Virus record (IMG/VR): IMGVR_UViG_3300025087_000150
Coordinates: 1 to 42,576 of that record
Strand: one strand, 5' to 3'
Length of the DNA: 42,576 bases
Source of the DNA: a virus
Within the stretch, counting starts at the first letter, position 1, and each line of letters starts with the position of its first letter. Of the stretch, positions 31,174-38,771 are shown piece after piece. Position numbers and translations under genes: made by a program. Under the pieces are notes generated by a model. That model had not been told where the DNA came from and searched no databases. It saw nothing but the letters and a program-made list of their open reading frames with translations.

Positions 31174-31228
31174 AGTCGTTGAAATATCCACAAGTATAAC
31201 GCCCGCAGTTTTCAACGACTCTGCGGGC
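31174..31228 (+). terminator. Leader attenuator candidate with two exclusive hairpins
   Basis: Stem A: 31174-31184 pairs with 31210-31220 (11 bp, perfect). Stem B: 31201-31208 pairs with 31221-31228 (8 bp, GC-rich) and is followed by TTTATATATT, like an intrinsic terminator. The two overlap. A pseudoknot of both is unlikely because no bases remain to span the 11-bp stem A, so they should exclude each other. Stem A would act as antiterminator and stem B as terminator of the gene at 31241. Confidence 0.6.
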
Positions 31229-31240
31229 TTTATATATTAT

Positions 31241-31732
31241 ATGATGTTTAAGACACCAATCAATAGACAACAAATTGATAATCTCTGTCTCGGAGACAAA
31301 CAGGCGGGAGTAATACTGCGAGAATTGGTATTGAGAGCAAAAAGTGTTGAGGGTATAGCAACCCGCCCCGATGGTTCTACTATATTATTGAAGCGCGGAG
31401 AGTGTATTTGCGGGAGGCGAGAATTGGCTAAACTATTTATGAGTAGCCAAATGAAAATACGTGGAAAACTCGATTTTATCGAAAAAGTAGCCAAACAGAT
31501 AACCAAACGGAGAGGTCAACAATGTAGCATAGTTAACATAATAAATTATGATGATATTGTAATTTTAACCAAATCAATAACCAATAGACAACCAAATGAC
31601 AACCAAATGGATAACCACAAAGTAAGAGAGTATATTAGAGAGAATAATATATCTAATAATAAAGATAATAGTGTATTTATTAAGTATAATGATATTTATA
31701 AAGAATTTAATAAGAATAAAGATATTATATAA
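31241..31732 (+). CDS. Winged-helix-like DNA-binding protein, replication initiator candidate
   Basis: The 163-residue protein has GECICGRRELAKLFMSSQ and IRGKLDFIEKVAKQITK followed by SIVNIINYDDI, the helix-turn-helix and strand layout of phage replication proteins of the replisome-organiser type. The Asn/Lys-rich C-terminal tail is disordered. The gene is alone on its rightward transcript, next to DnaA boxes. It could also be a small terminase because it precedes the large terminase, but the HTH-plus-NYD pattern fits replication better. It starts at ATG 31241 or 31244, without a ribosome site. Confidence 0.65.
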   Translation: MMFKTPINRQQIDNLCLGDKQAGVILRELVLRAKSVEGIATRPDGSTILLKRGECICGRRELAKLFMSSQMKIRGKLDFIEKVAKQITKRRGQQCSIVNIINYDDIVILTKSITNRQPNDNQMDNHKVREYIRENNISNNKDNSVFIKYNDIYKEFNKNKDII

Positions 31733-31947
31733 TATTATTAGTAACGGGTATAAGTATATAGACTTTAATATACTATTATGTTATTATACTTCTTATAAGA
31801 TATTATATATTATTATATATATATTATATATATTTATATTATATAATACTTAATTTAATATAATTAGTGTTAACCTAGTAGAAAAGAGTCAATGGTCTAG
31901 TACAGAAAAAAGACTGTATGCACAGAAATAACACAACACATAGGGTA
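31733..31947. other. Extremely AT-rich non-coding tract
   Basis: From 31733 to about 31860 the sequence is almost entirely A and T, with runs such as ATTATATATATATT. The remainder to 31947 shows no gene. Such a tract can melt easily and may be the unwinding element of the origin, close to the DnaA boxes and the HTH gene. Confidence 0.5.
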
Positions 31948-31971
31948 GTCGTACAAGATATAATGTACGAC
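31948..31971. promoter_or_regulatory. Operator-like inverted repeat
   Basis: GTCGTACA (31948-31955) and TGTACGAC (31964-31971) are perfect inverted arms separated by AGATATAA. The size fits a dimeric repressor site in the 5' region of the late genes. No further copies were noticed. Confidence 0.5.
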
Positions 31972-32078
31972 ATTAAATTAAGGGGGGTATTAACTTTCCA
32001 AAAGATTTTTATCTTAATAGACTTCTAATTTCAGATTCTAATTTTTAATATTCATAAGGTTCATAAAAAGATTCTATC

Positions 32079-32106
32079 TTTACAAATTTTTAAAAGTGTG
32101 CATAAT
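32079..32106 (+). promoter_or_regulatory. Candidate late promoter upstream of terminase
   Basis: TTTACA (32079-32084) and CATAAT (32101-32106) are separated by 16 bases, giving a predicted start near 32113, 36 bases before the terminase ATG. Both hexamers have one mismatch to consensus. Confidence 0.45.
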
Positions 32107-32148
32107 TAAACTTATAAGAATTTAAACCTGTAAAAAGTGGGGAAAAAC

Positions 32149-33759
32149 ATGCCAATTTCAACAAATTTCAAAACAGGGGGAAAATATTTCCCAACAGTGA
32201 AGCAAAGAAAAGCTTACCAAAAGAAATTGCTCCTTAAAGATTTAAACATACTGGGAATTGTAGAATTTGCCAATGAGATATTGGGGGTTAGTTTGCATAA
32301 GAATCAGGCAAAGTGGCTTAGAGAATCCACGGATGACTCATACGAGATGAATATCTTGGTACCAAGTTATCGGTGGGGTAAGACATTTGCCATAGCGATT
32401 AAGCATATTTGGCATTGTTACTACAAGATTGGAATTTGGGATAAACAGGCGAGGAAGTTGAAGGATTATAACACGCTGAACTTAAGCCCGAAGTTGAGGC
32501 AGGTACAGGCTTGTTATAAATACATCTGGCAGATTTTAAACGAGGAACTGTGGTGGGAAGAACCTCTGAAACATGGGGCAAGGGAGTGGAGGAAGAATAA
32601 GTTGCATCCAGACATCAAAGGTTTTATTAAAAGCCCAACTAAACAGCCGATAGCCAAGTTAATGAGTCAGACCCCTATCATTTTTAAGAATAATTCAGTA
32701 TTCAATTGCGCTCCAACTGGGGGGGATTTGGCAGCGGGGATTGCGGGGGCTGAGTTCCCGTATATCAGCTACGATGAGTGTGGGTTATCTGGGCATTTAG
32801 AGGAAGAATTAGGTACCAGAATTATGTCTCGTCAGATGGGCTGTGGAATAAACATTGACCTAGTTGGGACTCCTGATAGTGACTCTGAATCCTTCCCGTA
32901 TTATCAGGGTTTAGTAAGTGATGGGCTAGAATTAAAGAACGATTGGCATGTTTTGATAGGTGTCTATGACGACAATAAGTTTATACCTAAGAAGACAAGA
33001 GATAAATTTAAACAAGCCATTTTAAAGAGTAATCCAGACAGCTACGCACAGACGATTGAGGGTAAATTTATAACTGGTGGTAGCCATTTAATACCACTAA
33101 CGAACATTGAAAAAATGTTCAAGAAAAACACACGTTTATTTAAAAATGGATTTGAAGGGCACCAGTATGTGATTGGCTGCGACTGGGCGGCTAGCAAAGA
33201 ACACACCTGTTTTGTCTGTATAGATTATACCGAGAGACCTTACAAGGTGGTGGATTTCTTCCGCTGTCGTGGTAATGATTTAACAACTGATGAGCAGATT
33301 GCCGTGCTGATTGAGATGAAAGGAAAATTTCAAGATGCCGATATTATAACTGATAGTAACGGACTCGGGGGTGCAATTATTGAGCAGAGACTTCAAGAGT
33401 ATGATGCGGTGGGATTCAAGTTTGCGGTAGGGGATAAGGCAAAATTAATTCTGGCTTTGAAACTAGCTCTTTGCCACACCAATGAAGATGGCACAGAAGA
33501 AACAATTATTGAGTGTCCTGATTCTGACAGCACATCAGTACTTAAAAAAGAACTCATGATGTACACAGAAAAAGACCAGAGGAACCGCAGAAAGGATACA
33601 GTTATGGCACTCGCATTAGCGCTTTATTTTATACAAACACAAGAAGAAGACAATTTAGAAATAACCGATTATGATATTTTAGGAAATTATAGTCAACAAG
33701 GAGGAGAATATGGGAACTCAATCTTTGGACAAAGTAGCGGGCAAGGTATATGGGACTGA
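32149..33759 (+). CDS. terL: Terminase large subunit
   Basis: The 536-residue protein has Walker A PSYRWGKT (72-79), Walker B YISYDE (205-210), coupling motif LVGTPDS near 238-244 and a RuvC-like nuclease with Asp345 (GCDWA), Asp402 (TDSNG) and Asp483 (RKDTV). It pumps DNA into the capsid and cuts it. I prefer ATG 32149 with GTGGGGA upstream; an in-frame GTG lies at 32137. It overlaps the portal gene by 50 nt. No separate small terminase was recognised. Confidence 0.9.
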   Translation: MPISTNFKTGGKYFPTVKQRKAYQKKLLLKDLNILGIVEFANEILGVSLHKNQAKWLRESTDDSYEMNILVPSYRWGKTFAIAIKHIWHCYYKIGIWDKQARKLKDYNTLNLSPKLRQVQACYKYIWQILNEELWWEEPLKHGAREWRKNKLHPDIKGFIKSPTKQPIAKLMSQTPIIFKNNSVFNCAPTGGDLAAGIAGAEFPYISYDECGLSGHLEEELGTRIMSRQMGCGINIDLVGTPDSDSESFPYYQGLVSDGLELKNDWHVLIGVYDDNKFIPKKTRDKFKQAILKSNPDSYAQTIEGKFITGGSHLIPLTNIEKMFKKNTRLFKNGFEGHQYVIGCDWAASKEHTCFVCIDYTERPYKVVDFFRCRGNDLTTDEQIAVLIEMKGKFQDADIITDSNGLGGAIIEQRLQEYDAVGFKFAVGDKAKLILALKLALCHTNEDGTEETIIECPDSDSTSVLKKELMMYTEKDQRNRRKDTVMALALALYFIQTQEEDNLEITDYDILGNYSQQGGEYGNSIFGQSSGQGIWD

Positions 33760-35779
33760 TGTGGAAATTGCTAAAGACGATAATGCTACTTTAGCTGCAG
33801 TGGAAATAGCGGCTCGTTATGCCGAACTTGGTGATGAAGTAACTCAGAGAGTAAATAATTATCGTCTTTATGACGCTTTTTTTACGGGCGATAATCAGTG
33901 GTGTAAGAAGAATCGTCAGGTTGACCGTAATAAATTTACAATCAACATCTGCGAACCTACTTGTCGCAAATATGCTGCATTGCTAGCTGCTTCTTTTCCT
34001 AAAGTTAGCATCCCTCGCTTATCCGAAAATGACCCATTTTATGATATAATTACTCAGCGACAGGAGAACTTTGCAGCTGAGTTTAACCAAAGCGAAGCAA
34101 AAGAGAAGATTCTGCGCGAAGTTCTCTTTGATGACAACGACATAGACACTCTTTTTGCCAGCGCTAGTCTTACGGGTAGTTGGTCAGGGGATACAATTCT
34201 TTATGTTTATAGGGATAAAGAAAATAAAATACGCATACAAGAGATATTCCCTGGAGATTTTCGCGCCCGTTTTACAGATAATTCATTTTTAAATGTAGAA
34301 TATGGCTTTGTTACCAAGGTAATGAGTTTGCGCAGCATAGAAAATATATTTAATTACAAAGCCATCGCTGATGCTCCTGGTCAGGACCTCAATTCTGGGG
34401 GAAGTCATCAGTACCCAGTGAACAATACCTTTGCTGACCTATGGAACTCTTCCAAATTACTCAAAAAAGACTATGCGGTAGTCAAATTTTACTATGATGA
34501 TAAATATCATGCGGTCTTAATAAACAATAAACTGGTAAAAATAACAGGTACAAACAAATTAATTGTTGAACATGGCTTACCTCACACCCCTTTTTGGTGG
34601 ATTCCTAACAAAAAACAGAGTTATCGCAATTGTGGAGAGTCTGATTTGAAACAAGTAATAGAAATACAGGAAGCTATTAACGTTGCCGTTTCTGATGAGG
34701 CGGATATTGTGAGTTTATTTGCAAATCCAAAGGTGATTGGCAAAGGATTAACCACAAAAGAGGTACAAGGACTAAGAATAAACAAAGGAAATCTGATTAA
34801 AATCAATGCTAAAGCCTCTCTTGACCCATTCCAGTTTAATACTCAAATTTATCCAGTGGAACAGCGCATCCAAAACCTTATGGACAAGTATCACATGGTT
34901 TCAGGGTTGCCACCTATCGCATTTGGAGCAGCACAGGGCTCTATTGTGACTGGAGTTGCGCTAACTGCACAGTTTGCACCGACACTACAGACCTTAAGAG
35001 CTAAAACCAATTTATGGAACTCAGCTTTGGTGAACCCAGAGCGTGGTCTTATCCCTTTTGTCTTAAAAGTCCTAGAAAAGTTTGGTGGTACCCACAAAGA
35101 AAGTGGAATTAAATATTCGGATATAATTAACAAGGATTATCACGTTAAATTACTCTGGGAAAACAGGGTACCAAAGGATGATTCAATTTATATCAACAAT
35201 GAGTTACAAAAACTAGGCGCTCGCCTTCAATCTCGCATGACTACTATGTCAAATATTGGTTTAGATTCACCAGAAGACGAAATGAAGGTTATTGCATGGG
35301 AAGAGTTACATCCCTTCTACTCTCCTGAAAAGGAAATGCAGAGACAACAGATTATGGCTAATCTTCCAAAGGGGGCTGACGAAGAAATTGATGTAGCAGT
35401 TGCCGAAAATGTTAAGTTGGCTAGCGGGCAGGAACTGCCATCAACAGCAGGAAGCCCAGACGGGCACCTAGTCCACATCAAGGTTCATGCTAATGCACTA
35501 GATTCTGGAGCAATAACCGACTTTGAAATAATCAAGATTTTTGATAAGCACATAGCAGGTCACGAGACAGCGTCTCAATCCCCAGGTAATACTGGGCAGG
35601 GTCCTACTATGGGAGGAACAGAAGGAGAAGTTGGTCAAACCCCTGCTGGGGCTGGTGCCCTAGAAGCTCAGCTCCCAGGGGCTGTGACTGGTAGAAGTTT
35701 AGGAAGACCACCAGTGACGGGCGAAGAAGGCAGTGGGGCAGGAGCCAGTATGGTAGGTGGTCTTGGAGGGATGATGTAA
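33710..35779 (+). CDS. Portal protein
   Basis: The 689-residue protein follows a strong AAGGAGGAG site. It starts with NYRLYDAFFTGDNQW and NICEPTCRKYAALLAA, then a beta-rich middle (DTILYVYRDKENKIR), PHTPFWWIPNKK, and a helical core near IEIQEAINVAVSDEADIVS with LPPIAFGAAQGSIVTG. This is the layout of large podovirus and N4-like portals. The C-terminal 90 residues are Gly/Pro-rich and disordered. It forms the dodecameric vertex through which DNA passes. Confidence 0.85.
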   Translation: MGTQSLDKVAGKVYGTDVEIAKDDNATLAAVEIAARYAELGDEVTQRVNNYRLYDAFFTGDNQWCKKNRQVDRNKFTINICEPTCRKYAALLAASFPKVSIPRLSENDPFYDIITQRQENFAAEFNQSEAKEKILREVLFDDNDIDTLFASASLTGSWSGDTILYVYRDKENKIRIQEIFPGDFRARFTDNSFLNVEYGFVTKVMSLRSIENIFNYKAIADAPGQDLNSGGSHQYPVNNTFADLWNSSKLLKKDYAVVKFYYDDKYHAVLINNKLVKITGTNKLIVEHGLPHTPFWWIPNKKQSYRNCGESDLKQVIEIQEAINVAVSDEADIVSLFANPKVIGKGLTTKEVQGLRINKGNLIKINAKASLDPFQFNTQIYPVEQRIQNLMDKYHMVSGLPPIAFGAAQGSIVTGVALTAQFAPTLQTLRAKTNLWNSALVNPERGLIPFVLKVLEKFGGTHKESGIKYSDIINKDYHVKLLWENRVPKDDSIYINNELQKLGARLQSRMTTMSNIGLDSPEDEMKVIAWEELHPFYSPEKEMQRQQIMANLPKGADEEIDVAVAENVKLASGQELPSTAGSPDGHLVHIKVHANALDSGAITDFEIIKIFDKHIAGHETASQSPGNTGQGPTMGGTEGEVGQTPAGAGALEAQLPGAVTGRSLGRPPVTGEEGSGAGASMVGGLGGMM

Positions 35780-35780
35780 T

Positions 35781-37304
35781 ATGGCAACCCAAATATTAAA
35801 ACAACATATCGGAGCAGGGCAGGATATACCAGAAGAATCTGGTGGTGTTGCTATTAATGTTTGGAATCTTTTAAACAATGCCAAATATCAAGAGAGTACT
35901 GTTAAAACCTATGAAGACCAAATCCAATTACAGAAATATCTTAATGGTGAAATTACTTATGACCAGATGAACCAGTACATTAAGAATAGACAGTTAGAAA
36001 ATATTTCACAGGAAACTAAATTAGACTTACTTAAGATGACTGGTACTATGCAAAAAGAAAAGGCTGGAGAAAAAGCTGACCAAGACCAGTTGATGATAAA
36101 CAAATTTAAGGCAGGTGAAGTTGGATATGATGAGGTAAAAAATTACTTTGGTGCTAGACAATTAGAAGCCACCACCCCAGAAGAAAAAGCATCGCTAGAA
36201 AATTATAGACTAACTGCACAGGAGACCAGCCAAAATTTAGAAGATAATTCTGCAATATTAAAAGTACAAAATGGCGAGTGGGGACTTAAAGACCTCAATG
36301 ATTATCTTTCAACAAGGTTAGCCCAAGAAAAACCAGGGAGCGACCAATATATCCAATTGGAAGACGCTAAGAGAACAGCAGGCAATCAGTATCAGATAGC
36401 AGAAATAAATAGAAAATATAATTCTGGGGAAATAGATGAAATAGCGGCTATGCGGTCATACCAAGCTATGCAAGGGGGTATGAAACCAGACTCCAACGCC
36501 TTTGGTGATATTAACGATAGAATTATAACTTTAGCTACTAATGCTAAAAACAAATATGGTGATACAGTTAAAGCACAACTAGATGAGACCCTACAAAGAT
36601 TGCAATATAATGCTGAAATAGCTAAAACAAATTACGACCAAGCGCCAGACGACCAAGCCATGAAAGATATTTATTACAAATCAGTTGATGCAGTAAACCA
36701 ATTTAAATTAAAAATACCTGTTGCCACTTCCGAGGCACAAAATATAATTAATAAATCATTTACCCCAGACCAAATAGCGCAGTTGCAATCAACAACTACA
36801 CAGGGAATAGCTAGTCAATTGGGGATACCAGTGACATCCGAAGGAAAGCTACAACAGCCTAGTTTAGCAACTCAGATTACTAACCCTGAACAATTAAAGT
36901 CAGCCCAAATTAGAGGTCTATATGATTCTGTTATGAATAGAAGTGCTAGGGGAGCATCAGTAAGTCAGGGAGAAATAGATTTCTGGATGGGACAAAACCT
37001 TCCTATTGAGGAAATAAGAAAACGCTTTATGGAATCACCAGAATATACAATTGCTCAGGCATGGAAACCAACTTTTGCAACCCAAAATGTTGCTACACCA
37101 CCACCACCAGCAACAAATTATTCTAACCCAGTTATTAATACACCAGCAAATATACCAACAAACTATGGTCAAACACCACAAAATTTATATAATTCTAGTA
37201 CGGGCGCTTTTGACCCAGCAAGTGGTATGTATAAGGGGTTAAGAGCACACAAAGATGATGCTGGAGTTTGGAGAGATTTCTATGACAAAGCAATACCAAT
37301 GTAA
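35781..37304 (+). CDS. Large helical virion protein, candidate ejection protein, with DUF4214-like tail
   Basis: The 507-residue protein is helical and Gln/Asp/Lys-rich, with no catalytic motif. Two internal copies of a short repeat (YLNGEITYDQMNQYIKNRQL and KFKAGEVGYDEVKNYFGARQL, about 55 residues apart) indicate a repeated unit. Near residues 375-428 (GLYDSVMNRSARG, EIDFWMGQNLP, ESPEYTIAQAW) it resembles DUF4214. The gene sits one base after portal. It may be an injected or internal virion protein. Confidence 0.55.
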   Translation: MATQILKQHIGAGQDIPEESGGVAINVWNLLNNAKYQESTVKTYEDQIQLQKYLNGEITYDQMNQYIKNRQLENISQETKLDLLKMTGTMQKEKAGEKADQDQLMINKFKAGEVGYDEVKNYFGARQLEATTPEEKASLENYRLTAQETSQNLEDNSAILKVQNGEWGLKDLNDYLSTRLAQEKPGSDQYIQLEDAKRTAGNQYQIAEINRKYNSGEIDEIAAMRSYQAMQGGMKPDSNAFGDINDRIITLATNAKNKYGDTVKAQLDETLQRLQYNAEIAKTNYDQAPDDQAMKDIYYKSVDAVNQFKLKIPVATSEAQNIINKSFTPDQIAQLQSTTTQGIASQLGIPVTSEGKLQQPSLATQITNPEQLKSAQIRGLYDSVMNRSARGASVSQGEIDFWMGQNLPIEEIRKRFMESPEYTIAQAWKPTFATQNVATPPPPATNYSNPVINTPANIPTNYGQTPQNLYNSSTGAFDPASGMYKGLRAHKDDAGVWRDFYDKAIPM

Positions 37305-37321
37305 TATGAGGTAATAATGAC

Positions 37322-38770
37322 ATGGTACAAATTTTTCAAGAACCACAAATTAAACAAAGTAGTAAAGGTAATTTAGAAACAGGGTTCCAAGCACCTGATA
37401 TTATTAGTATTGCTGCACAAGCTACTCAGAATAACGATTTGTGGGATAAGATAAAAGAACAAGAAAGGCAAATTGATTTGGCAAATGAGCAGGGGATACT
37501 TACTAACAAAGAAGCAGCGGCTCAAAAACAGAGTTTAGCCCAATCATATCTTTCTATGGGTGGCGATGCTTATCGTGCGGCAGGTCTTCAAATTAAAGCC
37601 CTTAATCTTGCTCAGCAAAAGAAAGAAAAAGGTGTAGCAACTGGTAGTGGAGGGGGGGATGGGGGTACTGGCGTGGCGACATCACTAGACACGCAAATAG
37701 CTCAGATAGAAGATGCTAAGATAGAATTAATTAATATGATTCCACAAGGAGTGCCTACAGTTGATTTCTGGGATACATACAAAAAACTAACTCTTATGGA
37801 AAAAGACCTAGTTATTAATTCTGGTTTATCAGCAGCTAAAAAAGGAAATGCTTTAGATTTTATTGAGGGTTATGGAGAATCAAACGCTGATTTAAATAGT
37901 CTAGGTAAAGCAGATAAATTACTCTATGGTGGTTCTTCTAAATCAAATGCACAGGATAGAGAATCTGATATATCGCTTATTGATAACAATAGAGATAACC
38001 AAGATTTTATAAATGACCTTATTTGGGTGGGCAAATTGAACTATCCAACTGGGAGTACATTTTTAGACGAAAAAAATCCAATAAAATTTGAGTTTATAAC
38101 CAAAGATGCTTTGGCAAATTCTAAGAACGGTGGTAAATACAAACCAGCTAGAATCTTTGATGCAGAGGGAGGGGAACATCTTAATTATGTTTTTGAAGTT
38201 CAGGAAATAGATGACCCAACTGGAGCAACCGATAAGAAGGGAGACCCACTTAAAAAATATATGACATATCTGCCTGGCTCTGGGTTTAAAACTATTGATA
38301 AAGGAGAGTTTGACAATTGGGATATTAATAAGCAAAGAGAATTTTTACAGATAGGTAGCCCACCTGCTAACCAAACAGATGTTGACCAAGCTAGACAAGC
38401 AGATACTACTTTCCAAAAATCAATAAAAGCAGTTATGAACGTGGGTGCAAAGATTGCTGCAGGGGAAAGTGGACCTGGTAAATTAGAAACAATGCAAAGA
38501 AATATTGCCGCAAAAGTAAACCCAATGATTGAACAAGGATGGCAAGGATATACACAGGGATGGAAAGATTTAGGGGGGAAGATAATCGCTCCAGCAGTTA
38601 GTGCAATTAGTAAAAAAATAAATGAACAACCACTACCTTCACTTTATAAAAATGGTCTTCCAGGACAAAGAACATTACAGGAAAGTGGTGTTGTTGGTTT
38701 AGTACAAAAGGCAGGTAAGGCAGCATTAGGTGGAGTAAAAAACTTTTTAAAATTTTTAAAGGGAGGATAA
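37322..38770 (+). CDS. Virion protein, candidate internal/ejection protein
   Basis: The 482-residue protein is mainly helical in its first 110 residues (WDKIKEQERQIDLANEQG), has a glycine linker (GSGGGDGGTG) and a beta-rich central region (ARIFDAEGGEHLNYVFEV). The C-terminus, with VGLVQKAGKAALGGVKNF, could be an amphipathic membrane-active helix. It lies between two other large virion proteins. No enzyme motif is visible. Confidence 0.55.
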   Translation: MVQIFQEPQIKQSSKGNLETGFQAPDIISIAAQATQNNDLWDKIKEQERQIDLANEQGILTNKEAAAQKQSLAQSYLSMGGDAYRAAGLQIKALNLAQQKKEKGVATGSGGGDGGTGVATSLDTQIAQIEDAKIELINMIPQGVPTVDFWDTYKKLTLMEKDLVINSGLSAAKKGNALDFIEGYGESNADLNSLGKADKLLYGGSSKSNAQDRESDISLIDNNRDNQDFINDLIWVGKLNYPTGSTFLDEKNPIKFEFITKDALANSKNGGKYKPARIFDAEGGEHLNYVFEVQEIDDPTGATDKKGDPLKKYMTYLPGSGFKTIDKGEFDNWDINKQREFLQIGSPPANQTDVDQARQADTTFQKSIKAVMNVGAKIAAGESGPGKLETMQRNIAAKVNPMIEQGWQGYTQGWKDLGGKIIAPAVSAISKKINEQPLPSLYKNGLPGQRTLQESGVVGLVQKAGKAALGGVKNFLKFLKGG

Positions 38771-38771
38771 T

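Larger units (their letters stand above)
31003..31240. other. Probable replication origin and divergent control region
   Basis: This 238-base gene-free stretch holds a perfect DnaA box TTATCCACA (31030-31038), a near match TGTGGACTTA at 31004-31013 in inverse orientation, a one-mismatch box ATATCCACA (31184-31192), divergent promoters and AT-rich DNA. Inverted copies TGTCAACA (31096-31103) and TGTTGACA (31133-31140), with a further TTGTCAATA at 31081, overlap the -35 regions and could bind a repressor. With no replicative enzymes encoded, host DnaA loading here is the simplest model. Confidence 0.6.

Noticed and set aside
31241-31732. Small terminase subunit
   Set aside because: The position before the large terminase fits, but 417 bases separate them, it has its own promoter and attenuator, and the helix-turn-helix and strand pattern is closer to replication proteins.
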